Notes: generated by a model from the letters alone, not told the origin. Positions 34,378-45,135 are shown, counted from the first letter of the stretch. The stretch: DNA of 64,000 nucleotides from Pseudomonadota bacterium (GCA_018241225.1 JAFEEG010000005.1:1-64000), one strand, 5' to 3'. Program-made: numbers and translations.

Positions 34378-35567
34378 GCGCCGTCGTCGTCGATCTCGTC
34401 TACTTCAATGCCGGTGGAGGCCATCGCGCCTCGGCCCTGGCACTGGAGGCGGCCATTGCGCGTGCCGGCCTGGGCTGGCAGGTGCGGCTGGTGAACCTGC
34501 GCGAAATGCTCGACCCCAAGGACGGCTTTCGCAAGCTCACCGGCATGGACCCGGAAGACTTCTACAACAAGCGCCTGGCGCGCGGCTGGACGGTGGGGCT
34601 GGCGCAGGAACTCAAGCTGCTGCAGGGCCTGATCCGCTGGGGCCATGCGCCGCTGGTGCGGCAGTTGCAGCGCGCCTGGCTGGAGCGCGAGCCCGACATG
34701 GTCGTCTCGCTCATTCCCAACTTCAACCGCGTGCTGTACGAATCGCTGGCGGCAAGCCTGCCGGGCGTTCCCTACGTGACGGTGCTGACCGACATGGCCG
34801 ACTATCCGCCGCATTTCTGGATGGAGCCGGACCTGCCGATCCACCTGGTGTGCGGGTCGGGCCGCGCGGTGGCGCAGGCGCACGCGGCGGGCCATGCGCT
34901 TTCGCACATCCATGCCACCTCGGGCATGCTGATTCGCACGGGCTTCTACGACGTGGCGGCCATCGACCGTGCGGCCGAGCGGAAAAGGCTGGGGCTTGAC
35001 CCGCATCGGCCCACCGGGCTGGTGCTCTTCGGCGGCCAGGGCTCGAAGGTGATGCTGAACATCGCCCGGCGCCTGCCCGACACGCAACTCATCCTGGCCT
35101 GCGGCCACAACGCGGCGCTGGCCAGGTCACTGAAGGCGCTGCCGGCCAGCGCACCGCGGCTGGTGCTGGGCTTTACGCCCGATGTGGCGCACTACATGCA
35201 GTTGGCCGACTTCTTCATCGGCAAGCCCGGCCCGGGCAGCGTGAGCGAGGCGGTGCAGATGAAACTGCCCGTGATCGTGGTGCGCAACCGCTACACCCTG
35301 CCGCAGGAGCGCTACAACACGCAATGGGTGCGCGAGCAGGGCGCGGGCATCGTCAGCCCGAGCTATTCGAGAGTGGATGAAGCAGTGGCGCAGATGCTGC
35401 AGCGGCTGCCCCAACTGCGCGCTGCAACGGCCGGCGTGCGCAATCGCGCGGTGTTCGAGTTGCCGGAGATCTTGCGGGGCATCCTGGGGGATGCGACCGA
35501 GCGATTCAGTGATGGTCCTCTTCGCGCCGGTGAAGAATGGCCGGCACCATCACATCTTGATCGCTGA
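34374..35567 (+). CDS. MGDG-synthase-like glycosyltransferase (family 28 type)
   Basis: A 397-residue cytoplasmic-face glycosyltransferase. The N-terminal motif YFNAGGGHRASALALEAAI is that of monogalactosyldiacylglycerol synthases, followed by a donor-binding half with VLFGGQGSKVMLNIARRL, FTPDVAHYMQLADFFIGKPGPGSVSEAV and RYTLPQERYNTQWV. It would transfer a sugar to diacylglycerol. Translation begins at a TTG that overlaps the upstream phosphoesterase stop (TTGA), so the two are coupled, producing diacylglycerol and glycosylating it. The gene abuts trxC stop to stop with no base between. Confidence 0.85.
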   Translation: MSAVVVDLVYFNAGGGHRASALALEAAIARAGLGWQVRLVNLREMLDPKDGFRKLTGMDPEDFYNKRLARGWTVGLAQELKLLQGLIRWGHAPLVRQLQRAWLEREPDMVVSLIPNFNRVLYESLAASLPGVPYVTVLTDMADYPPHFWMEPDLPIHLVCGSGRAVAQAHAAGHALSHIHATSGMLIRTGFYDVAAIDRAAERKRLGLDPHRPTGLVLFGGQGSKVMLNIARRLPDTQLILACGHNAALARSLKALPASAPRLVLGFTPDVAHYMQLADFFIGKPGPGSVSEAVQMKLPVIVVRNRYTLPQERYNTQWVREQGAGIVSPSYSRVDEAVAQMLQRLPQLRAATAGVRNRAVFELPEILRGILGDATERFSDGPLRAGEEWPAPSHLDR

Positions 35568-36020
35568 CTAGCGCAGGTTCGCCTGCGTCCAGCGAACGAT
35601 GTCGGCCGCGCCCATGGCGCCGGCCTGGCGGGCGATTTCGCGGCCGCCCTTGAACAGGGCCAGGGTCGGAATGCTGCGGATGTTGTAGCGCGTGCCCAGG
35701 GCCGGCACGACCTCGGTGTCGACCTTGGCCAGGCGCACGTGCGGCTCCAGCCTGGCGGCGGCCTGCTCGAAGCCCGGTGCCATCTGGCGGCAGGGGCCGC
35801 ACCAGGGCGCCCAGAAATCGACCAGCAGGGCAATCTCGTTGCGCTGCAGGTGCCGCTCGAAGCTCTGCGCGTCCAGGGCCACCGAGCGGCCGCCGAACAG
35901 GGGCTGGTGGCAGCTGCCGCAATCGGGCGCGCTGCCGAGCTGGTCGGCGCGCACCCGGTTCGTGGTGTGGCAGTGCGGACAGACGATGTGCAGGGTGTCG
36001 GCGGCGGGCTGGGTGTTCAT
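35568..36020 (-). CDS. trxC: Thioredoxin TrxC (thioredoxin 2)
   Basis: A 150-residue zinc-containing thioredoxin. The N-terminal part holds two CxxC zinc-binding pairs (CPHCHTTNR and CGSCHQPLF), and the thioredoxin domain has the active site WAPWCGPCRQMAP and cis-Pro loop IRSIPTLALFKGG. It reduces protein disulfides in the cytoplasm and is commonly oxidative-stress induced. The ATG at 36020 gives the family's start; it is divergent from the methionine-synthase-like gene. Confidence 0.95.
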   Translation of the reverse strand: MNTQPAADTLHIVCPHCHTTNRVRADQLGSAPDCGSCHQPLFGGRSVALDAQSFERHLQRNEIALLVDFWAPWCGPCRQMAPGFEQAAARLEPHVRLAKVDTEVVPALGTRYNIRSIPTLALFKGGREIARQAGAMGAADIVRWTQANLR

Positions 36021-36137
36021 GGCGGGTACCGGTTGGCGGATCAGGACTGACGCATGTGCAGGGCGGGCGCCGGAAAAGCAAGTGCACGCCCCGTCGCCCT
36101 GGCGTAGCATGCCGCACCGATTCTCCCGGAGGCCCCC

Positions 36138-37175
36138 ATGACCCGCCAGTTGTTCAGCGCCACCATTGCCGGCAGCCTGCCCAAACCCGGTTGGCTGGCC
36201 GAAACTCAGAAGCTCTGGCCGCAATGGAAATCCGAGGGCGCCGAGCTGGCCCAGGCCAAGGCCGATGCCACCTTGCTGTGGATCAAGACGCAGGAAGACG
36301 CCGGCCTGGACGTGATCGGTGACGGCGAGCAGTCGCGCCAGCACTTCGTGCACGGCTTCCTGGAGCAGGTCGAGGGCATCGACTTCGAGCACAAGGTGAA
36401 GATGGGCATCCGCGACAACCGTTATGACGCGATGGTGCCGCAGGTGGTCGGCGCGCTGCGCCTGAAGGGCCGCGTGCATGCCACCGAGGCGAAGCTGCTG
36501 CGCGCCCATACCCGCAAGAAGATCAAGTTCACGCTGCCGGGACCCATGACCATCGTCGACACCGTGGCCGACCGCTTCTACGGCGACCGCGTGAAGATGG
36601 CGATGGCCTTTGCCGAGTTGCTCAACCAGGAGGCGCTGGCCTTGCAGGCCGACGGCGTGGACATCATCCAGTTCGACGAACCGGCCTTCAACGTCTACAT
36701 GAAGGAAGCGGCCGAGTGGGGCGTGAAGGCGCTGGAGCGCGCCGCGCAAGGCCTGAGCTGCACGAAGGCGGTGCACATCTGCTATGGCTACGGCATCAAG
36801 GCCAACGTGGACTGGAAGGCCACGCTGGGCGAGGAGTGGCGTCAATACGAACTGGTGTTCCCGGCCCTGGCCAGGAGCAGCATCGACCAGGTGAGCCTGG
36901 AGTGCTTTCATTCGCACGTGCCCCCACAGCTCATGAAGCTGCTGGACGGCAAGGATGTGATGGTGGGCGTGATCGACGTGGCCAGCGACGTGATCGAGAC
37001 GCCCGAGCAGGTGGCCGACACCATCGGCGAGGCACTGAAGTACGTGCCGCTGCAGCGCCTGCTGCCGTGCACCAACTGCGGCCTGGCGCCCATGGACCGC
37101 GAAGTGGCCCGCCTGAAGTTGGAGGCGCTGGGCAAGGGCGCCGCGCTGGCGCGGCATCGCTACGGCGCGCCCTAG
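36138..37175 (+). CDS. Single-domain cobalamin-independent methionine synthase-like protein
   Basis: A 345-residue protein equal to the C-terminal catalytic half of MetE. It begins with IAGSLPKPGWLAET, contains GDGEQSRQHF, and keeps the zinc ligands in VHICYGYG and LPCTNCGLAPMD, so it should bind zinc and homocysteine. It lacks the N-terminal MetE domain that helps bind the polyglutamate cofactor. Similar short core enzymes are known to need a partner or another methyl donor; no DUF1852-type partner is adjacent. GGAGG precedes the start. Confidence 0.87.
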   Translation: MTRQLFSATIAGSLPKPGWLAETQKLWPQWKSEGAELAQAKADATLLWIKTQEDAGLDVIGDGEQSRQHFVHGFLEQVEGIDFEHKVKMGIRDNRYDAMVPQVVGALRLKGRVHATEAKLLRAHTRKKIKFTLPGPMTIVDTVADRFYGDRVKMAMAFAELLNQEALALQADGVDIIQFDEPAFNVYMKEAAEWGVKALERAAQGLSCTKAVHICYGYGIKANVDWKATLGEEWRQYELVFPALARSSIDQVSLECFHSHVPPQLMKLLDGKDVMVGVIDVASDVIETPEQVADTIGEALKYVPLQRLLPCTNCGLAPMDREVARLKLEALGKGAALARHRYGAP

Positions 37176-37254
37176 CTGCCCAAGGCGCCAGCGTCGCTCG
37201 CGCGTCAGCGCCCGGGCAGGGCGCGCCGGCGCGCCCGCTATGCTCGGCGCTCGC

Positions 37255-38505
37255 ATGCCCGACCCGTCTTCTTCTCCTCAATTCACTTTTTCCGACCTCA
37301 CGCGCGAGCGTCCCTTCATGTACATGTGGGGCGCCCGCGTCTGCGGCACGGCCGCCATGCAGATGCTGATGGTGGCCATTGGCTGGCACATGTACGACCT
37401 GACGTCCAGCGCCTGGGACCTGGGGCTGGTGGGCCTGTACCAGTTCGGCCCGGCCCTGCTGCTGGCGTTGTTGGCCGGCCACGTGGTGGACCGGCACCAT
37501 CGCGCTCGCATCGTTGCCATCTGCATGGCGGTGCAGGGCGCCGTGGCGTTGGCGCTGCTGGTGGCGCAGGGTGGCGGCTTTGCATCGCGCGGGTTGCTGC
37601 TGGGGCTGTCTCTGGTGCTGGGCGCGGTGCGCGCCTTCCAGATGCCGGCCCAGCAGGCGCTGGTTCCCTTGCTGGTGCCGCCGCTGGCGCTGCCGCGCGC
37701 CATGGCCTTCAGTTCGGCCGGCACGCAGGGCGCGATCATCAGCGGGCCGGCGTTGGGTGGCCTGCTGTTCGTGGCGGGTGCGGCGGCGGTGTATGCGGCG
37801 AGCCTGTTGCTGTTCGTGGTGGCGGCGGTGCTGGTGGCCCTGTTGCGCTACGAGCAGCCTGAGCGGGCCAAGGAGCCGGTGACCATGGAGACGCTGCTGG
37901 CCGGCGTGAAGTTCATCTGGCAGCGCAAGACGGTGCTGGGCGCGGTGTCGCTCGATCTGTTTGCGGTGCTGCTGGGCGGCGCGGTGGCGCTGCTGCCCAT
38001 CTATGCCAAGGACATCCTGCACACGGGCCCATGGGGCCTGGGCTTGCTGCGCAGCGCGCCGGCGGTGGGCGCATTGCTGATGTCCATCGTGCTCACGCGG
38101 CGCCCGGTGGAGCGGCACGTGGGGCGCACGCTGCTTGCGGCGGTGGGCATCTTCGGCGTGTGCATGATCGTGTTCGGCCTGTCGCGCAGCTTCTTGCTGT
38201 CGCTGATCGCATTGGCGATCTCGGGTGGGGCCGACATGGTCAACGTGGTGATTCGCCAGACGCTGGTGCAACTGGAGACGCCCGACGAGATGCGCGGGCG
38301 CGTGAGCTCGGTCAACTCGATCTTCATCGGCGCGAGCAATCAGCTGGGCGAGTTCGAATCGGGTGCGACGGCTGCTCTGCTCGGGCCTGTGGGCTCGGTG
38401 GTGGTGGGCGGGATCGGTACGGTGCTGGTGGCGCTGGGGTGGGTCAAGTTGTTCCCGAGCCTGGCTCGGCGGGATCGGATCGTTTCGTCTGCTTCGCGCA
38501 GCTGA
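37255..38505 (+). CDS. MFS transporter (EntS/MFS_3-like exporter)
   Basis: About 416 residues with 11-12 hydrophobic segments and family motif DRHHRARIVAICM between helices 2 and 3 (VVDRHHRAR). Helix 5 has FSSAGTQGAIISGPALGGLLF, like the enterobactin exporter group. A second half begins around AVSLDLFAVLLGGAVALLP. The loop FETPDEMRGRVSSVN-like segment (LETPDEMRGRVSSVN) is also typical of this group. Probably a proton-driven efflux pump; substrate not known. An alternative ATG lies at 37240; neither has a strong ribosome site, and a short palindrome GGGCGCGCC-GGCGCGCCC precedes both. Confidence 0.87.
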   Translation: MPDPSSSPQFTFSDLTRERPFMYMWGARVCGTAAMQMLMVAIGWHMYDLTSSAWDLGLVGLYQFGPALLLALLAGHVVDRHHRARIVAICMAVQGAVALALLVAQGGGFASRGLLLGLSLVLGAVRAFQMPAQQALVPLLVPPLALPRAMAFSSAGTQGAIISGPALGGLLFVAGAAAVYAASLLLFVVAAVLVALLRYEQPERAKEPVTMETLLAGVKFIWQRKTVLGAVSLDLFAVLLGGAVALLPIYAKDILHTGPWGLGLLRSAPAVGALLMSIVLTRRPVERHVGRTLLAAVGIFGVCMIVFGLSRSFLLSLIALAISGGADMVNVVIRQTLVQLETPDEMRGRVSSVNSIFIGASNQLGEFESGATAALLGPVGSVVVGGIGTVLVALGWVKLFPSLARRDRIVSSASRS

Positions 38506-38537
38506 GATATTTGGGTTGGGGTTTGGGTTTAGGGCGG

Positions 38538-38796
38538 GGCGAGGCGCGGCAGGGGCTGCGGGCCGGGGGCTCATACCGGGGCGGTCGCTGCCTTCGGCAT
38601 CGACTGCACTGCGGTGCTCGCGCTGGGGCTTGTGCGGCAGAACTCGCTACGCGACTGCGTCGCTACGCTCAGACAACTGCCGCAAGTCAGTGGAGGCCGC
38701 TTGCCTGTCCTTCGGCAGGCAAGCTCAAGCCCCAGCGCTGCGCTCCTCGTCGCCCCGGAAATCGCCCCCGGCCCGCAGCCCCTGCCGCGCCTCGCC
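38538..38796. repeat. Large nested palindromic repeat, copy A
   Basis: A 259-base intergenic element with outer perfect 33-base inverted arms at 38538-38570 and 38764-38796. Inside it are an inverted GCGCTGGGGCTTG, a hairpin GCTTGCCTG...CAGGCAAGC, and a core at 38631-38688 that begins TGTGCGGCAGAACTCGC and ends CTGCCGCAAGTC. The core occurs again in inverted orientation in copy B at 38861-39116. The element is non-coding; the many short frames through it are not gene-like. It lies in a convergent gap and may serve as a bidirectional terminator or mobile palindromic unit. Confidence 0.75.
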
Positions 38797-38860
38797 GGGG
38801 AACGGTGTGACGGTTTCAACAACGGTGGGTCGAACCGGGAGAACAACAACAGCGCGTCCC

Positions 38861-39116
38861 GGCCAAGGCCTGTGTGCCTGTGCGTGCCGGCGCGCCTCTC
38901 GGGCGATGAGCAGCGCAGTGGAGCCGGCCTGCGCGCAAGGGCACCTTGCGCGCCTCAACTTCTAGCTTGCGGCAGCTGTCTGAGCGGAGCGAACGGAGTG
39001 AACGCAGCGAGTTCTGCCGCACAGGTCGGCTTCGCGAGCAGCGCAATGCAGTCGGCGCTGAAAGCGTCGACCGCCCGAGTGAAGCGCCGGCGCGCACAGG
39101 CACACAGGCCTTGGCC
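38861..39116. repeat. Large nested palindromic repeat, copy B
   Basis: A 256-base element with outer 33-base inverted arms at 38861-38893 and 39084-39116 (one mismatch), different in sequence from the arms of copy A. The core at 38965-39023 (CTTGCGGCAGCTGTCTGAGCG ... GAGTTCTGCCGCACA) is the reverse complement of the copy A core with scattered changes, and a flanking GACTGCATTGCGCTGCTCGC-like block is shared. Non-coding. With copy A it fills most of the 622-base gap between the MFS gene and the ferredoxin. Confidence 0.72.
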
Positions 39117-39127
39117 CGCCAACAACT

Positions 39128-39421
39128 TCAATCGAACACGGACACGGCAAACGGAACAACCAGAGTCAGGTCCGCCATCGGCTCGGCCACGCAAGGCAGA
39201 ACCCATCCGTCATCCTTCTCGTCGACCGACAGCCCCGGCCACTCCACGCGGTAGCGCACCGCCGCGCCGCCACGCGTCTCGCAGATGCAGGTGCGGCATG
39301 TGCCATTGCGGCACGAAGCGGGAATCTCGAGGCCCGCGTCTTCTGCCGCCTGGAGCAACGTGGCCCCAGGCGCCGCGTCGAACTCGAAGCCGGCAGGCTC
39401 GATGCGGATGCGCATCGTCAT
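39128..39421 (-). CDS. 2Fe-2S ferredoxin-like protein
   Basis: A 97-residue plant-type [2Fe-2S] ferredoxin. The iron-sulfur Cys pattern is ASCRNGTCRTCICE (three ligands) plus a fourth at VLPCVAEP, so all four are present. It opens with MRIRIEPAGFEFDAAPGATLLQAAEDAG. It donates electrons in an unknown reaction. The start overlaps the VF530-family stop (TGATG), so the two are coupled. An alternative ATG two codons in (39415) is possible. Confidence 0.9.
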   Translation of the reverse strand: MTMRIRIEPAGFEFDAAPGATLLQAAEDAGLEIPASCRNGTCRTCICETRGGAAVRYRVEWPGLSVDEKDDGWVLPCVAEPMADLTLVVPFAVSVFD

Positions 39422-39687
39422 CAGCGGCCTTGGCGTTCGCGCCTTTGCTCGCGCAGCATGAACAGGTACAGGCTTTCGACCTTGTCCCGGGCCCAGGGCG
39501 TCTTGCGCAGGAACTTCAGGCTCGAGCTGATGCTCGGGTCGCTGGTGAAGCAGCGCAATGCAATGCGCTCGCCCAGCCCCTGCCACCCGTAGTACTCGAC
39601 CAGCGCGGTGACGATGGCCTCCAGCGTCAGGCCATGCAGCGGATTGCGCGGCTGAGACTGCGGCGCAGGGGGCGGCGGCGCATTCAC
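39421..39687 (-). CDS. VF530-family small DNA-binding protein
   Basis: An 88-residue protein of the VF530 (DUF2132) family, a small helical domain with DNA-binding properties in its characterised member. The family core is [42 protein letters not shown] and [10 protein letters not shown]. Its start is a GTG at 39687, one base after the stop of the preceding small gene; a nearby ATG is out of frame. It is coupled to the downstream ferredoxin. Confidence 0.88.
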   Translation of the reverse strand: MNAPPPPAPQSQPRNPLHGLTLEAIVTALVEYYGWQGLGERIALRCFTSDPSISSSLKFLRKTPWARDKVESLYLFMLREQRRERQGR

Positions 39688-39688
39688 T

Positions 39689-39841
39689 TCAAGACTTGTT
39701 CTTGAGCTTGCCGCGCGGAATGACGGCGGTGGTCATCGTGGGCTGAAGCGGGCTGCCGCCGCCCGACAGCGGCTTGGGCGGCGCGCTGTCCTTCTTCGGT
39801 TTCTTTGCTTCCTTGTTGCTGCGTTGCTGACCTTTGGCCAT
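39689..39841 (-). CDS. Small conserved basic protein
   Basis: A 50-residue Lys-rich protein, [17 protein letters not shown] at its start and [10 protein letters not shown] at its end, with a Pro/Gly-rich middle. I recognise such short proteins as a recurring gene in beta-proteobacteria but no function is known; nucleic-acid binding is possible from charge. It starts at the ATG at 39841, ends one base before the VF530 gene, and leads the three-gene run small protein/VF530/ferredoxin. Confidence 0.7.
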   Translation of the reverse strand: MAKGQQRSNKEAKKPKKDSAPPKPLSGGGSPLQPTMTTAVIPRGKLKNKS

Positions 39842-39948
39842 ATCGATCTTTCTGGTAAGCCTATGAGTTTATGCCTGAACACCCTGCCGGGCCGGACAGG
39901 CGACAATAGAGGGCTTTCCCCCTTATTTCCGATCGTTCGAGTTTCCCG

Positions 39949-40467
39949 ATGTCCGACTACAAAGTCCGCCCCGCCACCCTGCGCGACGCCAAAGCCGTTG
40001 CCGAAGTTCATGCCGCCGCCACCAAGGCCGCCTACACGGACATCCTGCCCGAAGACCAGCTGGCCCTGCTCGTGCCCGCCTCGCGCGAAGCCAAGTGGCG
40101 CGAAGCCATCGAGTACGCCGAGCCGCAGATCCACGTGGCTGAAGTCGACGGCGCCGTGGTGGGTTTCGTGGGCTTCGACCGCTCGCGCGACCCCAAGACG
40201 CCCGCCACCGCCGGCGAGATCTGGGCCCTGCACATCAAGCCCGAGCACTGGGGCAAGGGCATCGGCGTGGCCCTGTGGGACGCCGCCCGCGAAGGCCTGG
40301 AAGAAGAAGGCTGCACCACCGTCACCATCTGGGTGGCGCTGCGCAACCAGCGCGCCATCCGCTTCATCGAGCTGGCTGGCTTCAAGCGCGAGATGAAAAC
40401 CGCCAAGACCACGGCCGTGGGCGCCGTGCGCATCGAAGAGATTCGTTTGAAACGAGACGTGGCCTGA
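39949..40467 (+). CDS. GNAT family N-acetyltransferase
   Basis: A 172-residue acetyl-CoA-dependent acetyltransferase. The fold is YKVRPATLRDAKAVAEVHAAATKAAY at the N-terminus, a beta-strand EVDGAVVGFVGF, then the acetyl-CoA loop IKPEHWGKGIGVALWDAA and the C-terminal VALRNQRAIRFIELAGFK. Pattern resembles RimI-like or small-molecule acetyltransferases; substrate unknown. It is divergent from the small basic gene and upstream of the thiC riboswitch, which it does not share. Confidence 0.9.
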   Translation: MSDYKVRPATLRDAKAVAEVHAAATKAAYTDILPEDQLALLVPASREAKWREAIEYAEPQIHVAEVDGAVVGFVGFDRSRDPKTPATAGEIWALHIKPEHWGKGIGVALWDAAREGLEEEGCTTVTIWVALRNQRAIRFIELAGFKREMKTAKTTAVGAVRIEEIRLKRDVA

Positions 40468-40516
40468 CAACGGTTCGGGTTGACCGCCGGCGCGATTCGC
40501 CCTGACAATCGCGCCT

Positions 40517-42650
<2,134 letters not shown>

Positions 42651-42658
42651 AAGTGAAA

Positions 42659-42691
42659 CAGCCCAAGGCGCCTTTCGGCTGCCTTGGGCTG
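42659..42691. terminator. Bidirectional terminator after thiC
   Basis: Perfect 11-base inverted repeat CAGCCCAAGGC at 42659-42669 and GCCTTGGGCTG at 42681-42691, with an 11-base loop. It lies in the 63-base gap between thiC and the convergent secreted-protein gene and probably terminates both transcripts. Confidence 0.75.
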
Positions 42692-42713
42692 CTGGATCAA
42701 ATGAAAGCCGCTG

Positions 42714-43244
42714 TCAGTACGGTGGTGCAACCACCATGTACTGGCCGTTCTGCGGCACGTACCAGGTGGCGCCGCACTGCTGGTAGACCATGCCGCCGTA
42801 GTTGATCGGCACGCAGCCCGCGGGCACCGTGCGCGTCATGGAGCCGATCACCGCCGAGGTGACGGCCACCGTGGCGGTCACGGCTGCGGCCGTGGCCACT
42901 GGGTGGTAGTCGTTGTCCCAGCCGCAGCAGCCGCCGTGGTTGTTGTCCACGTTCACGTTGACGTTGCGGTTGGAGTTGACGTTGACGTTGCGGTTGGCGT
43001 TGACGTTGTTGACGCTGGTGTTGCGCACGTCCCGCGAGCGCGAATCAGCCCTGGTGTTGTTGACCTGGGGACGCGCCGCGGCGCCGCCGCCCGCATGGCC
43101 GCCACCACCGCCCCCGCGTGCCGCGGCATGGCCACCGCCGCCGCCACCCGCGTGCCGTTGGGCTTCGGCGGGTGCCATGGAACTGGCCAGCAGGATCGCA
43201 ACCGAGATGGCCGCGAGCGATCGTGCGAAATTGCTTTTTGTCAT
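42714..43244 (-). CDS. Secreted Gly-rich protein with Asn-Val repeats
   Basis: A 176-residue exported protein. Signal peptide TKSNFARSLAAISVAILLASSMAPAEAQ, then a Gly/His/Ala-rich stretch, then a tandem block of alternating Asn and Val residues (VNANRNVNVNSNRNVNVNV) encoded by direct DNA repeats at about 42945-43015. The C-terminal part resembles a small domain found in many exported proteins, with a Cys and aromatic residues (VYQQCGATWYVPQNGQYMVV). It is likely an envelope or surface protein of unknown function. It follows the DUF2092 lipoprotein by 15 bases on the same strand and is probably in its operon. Confidence 0.78.
   Translation of the reverse strand: MTKSNFARSLAAISVAILLASSMAPAEAQRHAGGGGGGHAAARGGGGGGHAGGGAAARPQVNNTRADSRSRDVRNTSVNNVNANRNVNVNSNRNVNVNVDNNHGGCCGWDNDYHPVATAAAVTATVAVTSAVIGSMTRTVPAGCVPINYGGMVYQQCGATWYVPQNGQYMVVAPPY
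42945..43015 (-). repeat. Short tandem repeats coding for Asn-Val units
   Basis: Within the secreted Gly-rich gene, the sixmer GTTGAC and the neighbouring GTTGCGGTTG recur several times, coding for the alternating Asn/Val block. The period is irregular (6 to 27 bases) and it is not a CRISPR array. Such repeats can expand or contract by slippage. Confidence 0.6.
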
Positions 43245-43259
43245 GGCGTGCGTGCTCCC

Positions 43260-44093
43260 TTATTGCTTCTTGGCCGGAACCATGTTGATGGCCTTGGCGC
43301 CGGCTGGCGGCACGAAGGTGAAGGAGGAATCCTTGAACGAGGGCTTGAGGTTCCAGCGGAAATCGGTAACGGACTGCGGACGCGCATCGTCCTGCAGGCT
43401 GGTGACGACCAGCTTCATGGGCAACGGATTGGCCCCGGCGCTCAGCCAGATCTGCCAGTCGATGCCGGCCTGGCGGAAGGCGTACTGGTCGCACAGCGTG
43501 CCGTTCACGATGGCCTGGCCGGCATTCATGGCCGACTGGATGTTGTCGTAGGGCGCGGCGGGCGTGCCCCAGACGAACAGGTCGGCCGCGGGCAGCTCGA
43601 CGTTGAAGTCGGCGCGCAGCTTCTGCACCAGGTCGGCCACCGTGCCGGAGTAGTCGACGGAAGAGTAGTAGTTGGTGTCGGGGAACAGCAGCGTGACCTT
43701 CTTGCCGTCGAAGTTGAGCACGCGCCGCGAGGTTGCCGTGGCGGTGGACGCCTTGATGCGGTTGGGTTGTGCCACGTCGATGTCGGCCGAGGCGGAGTGC
43801 ATCAGCTTCTGCCCGTCCTTGAGCACGCGCTCGCCGGTGAGGTCGAGCGTGACCTGGTAGCGCTGCAGCGTGCGCAGGTAGGCCCCCATGTTCTTCAGCG
43901 CCTGCACGGCCGACGGGTCCACCAGGTTCTGCGACTGTGCGGCAGGAGCCGGTGCGGCAGCGGCGCTGGAAGCGGGCGCGGAAGAAGCCGCGGGAGCGGC
44001 AGACGCTGAAGAAGATGGAGGCGGGCTGCTGGTGCTGCACGCCGCCAGAAAGGCAGCGGCGCAAAGAGCGGTGCTGAGCTTTGTGAATTTCAT
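43260..44093 (-). CDS. DUF2092-family lipoprotein
   Basis: A 277-residue predicted lipoprotein. The signal ends in FLAAC (lipidated Cys about residue 19), followed by a Ser/Ala/Pro-rich linker and then the DUF2092 domain, which resembles LolA-like lipoprotein-carrier folds: [49 protein letters not shown], and [17 protein letters not shown]. Function is unknown. It is the first of two co-directional genes, the second being the secreted Gly-rich protein. The ATG at 44093 begins the signal. Confidence 0.85.
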   Translation of the reverse strand: MKFTKLSTALCAAAFLAACSTSSPPPSSSASAAPAASSAPASSAAAAPAPAAQSQNLVDPSAVQALKNMGAYLRTLQRYQVTLDLTGERVLKDGQKLMHSASADIDVAQPNRIKASTATATSRRVLNFDGKKVTLLFPDTNYYSSVDYSGTVADLVQKLRADFNVELPAADLFVWGTPAAPYDNIQSAMNAGQAIVNGTLCDQYAFRQAGIDWQIWLSAGANPLPMKLVVTSLQDDARPQSVTDFRWNLKPSFKDSSFTFVPPAGAKAINMVPAKKQ

Positions 44094-44211
44094 TGACTGG
44101 ACTCCCGAGATGCCGAAACCGGCGGAAGTTGGCGAACTTAACCGGCATGTCCGGGCCTGTCCAGACCCGCCGGTAGGATGCTTACCTTGGTTCAACTCCA
44201 TTTCAACATCC

Positions 44212-45135
44212 ATGGCCTCCAGCCTGCTGCTGCTGCTTGACGATATTGCGACAGTTCTAGACGACGTTTCCGTCCTGGCCAAGGTCGCAGCCAAGAAGAC
44301 GGCCGGCGTGCTGGGCGACGACCTGGCGCTCAACGCGCAGCAGGTCAGCGGCGTCAAGGCCGACCGCGAACTGCCGGTGGTGTGGGCCGTGGCCAAGGGC
44401 TCGTTCGTGAACAAGGCCATCCTGGTGCCGGCGGCGCTGCTCATCGGCACCTTCGCGCCGTGGGCGGTCATTCCGCTGCTGATGATCGGCGGTGCCTTCC
44501 TGTGCTTCGAGGGCGTGGAGAAGCTGGCCCACAAGTTCCTGCACAAGGAGGAGGCGCAGGCCGAGCGCGCCGAACTGGAGCAGGCCCTGGCCGATCAGTC
44601 GGTCGACCTGCGCGCGGTGGAGAAGGACAAGATCAAGGGCGCCATCCGCACCGACTTCATTCTTTCTGCAGAGATCATCGTCATCACCCTGGGCACCGTG
44701 GCGGGCCAGTCATTTACCACGCAGCTGACGGTGCTGGTGGGCATTGCCATTGCCATGACCATCGGCGTGTACGGGCTGGTCGCCGGCATCGTGAAGCTGG
44801 ACGACGCGGGCCTGTACCTGAGCCAGCGCGCCAACGGCGCGGCCCAGGCGCTGGGCCGCGGCCTGTTGCGCCTGGCGCCTTGGCTGATGAAGGTGCTTTC
44901 GGTCCTGGGCACGGCCGCCATGTTCCTTGTGGGGGGCGGTATCCTGGTGCACGGCGTGCCGGCGCTGGGGCATGCCATCGAAGCGTGGCTGGGCCAATGG
45001 GGTTCGGTGGCCTCCGTGCTGGGGTCGATGCTGGCCAACCTGGCGGTGGGCGTTGTCGCCGGCGCCGTCGTGCTGCTGGCGGTGGAAGTGGGCAAGAAGC
45101 TGCTGGGCAAGAAGGCCGCGCCCGGCCACGGCTAG
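44212..45135 (+). CDS. DUF808 family inner-membrane protein (YedI-like)
   Basis: A 307-residue membrane protein of the DUF808/YedI family. It begins with [20 protein letters not shown] and [16 protein letters not shown], the family signature, then has about seven hydrophobic segments, with conserved [16 protein letters not shown] and [20 protein letters not shown] in between. Function unknown; often considered a stress- or division-linked membrane protein, but evidence is thin. It overlaps the convergent cupin by 4 bases. Confidence 0.9.
   Translation: MASSLLLLLDDIATVLDDVSVLAKVAAKKTAGVLGDDLALNAQQVSGVKADRELPVVWAVAKGSFVNKAILVPAALLIGTFAPWAVIPLLMIGGAFLCFEGVEKLAHKFLHKEEAQAERAELEQALADQSVDLRAVEKDKIKGAIRTDFILSAEIIVITLGTVAGQSFTTQLTVLVGIAIAMTIGVYGLVAGIVKLDDAGLYLSQRANGAAQALGRGLLRLAPWLMKVLSVLGTAAMFLVGGGILVHGVPALGHAIEAWLGQWGSVASVLGSMLANLAVGVVAGAVVLLAVEVGKKLLGKKAAPGHG

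Noticed and set aside
38506..39127. Frames in the repeat region that could look like Cys/Ser-rich small proteins
   Set aside because: They overlap the large palindromes on both strands, differ between the two copies, and have no ribosome sites.
42945..43015. Repeats that look like a small CRISPR array
   Set aside because: Period is irregular and very short, and they encode an in-frame Asn-Val block of a secreted protein; no cas genes.
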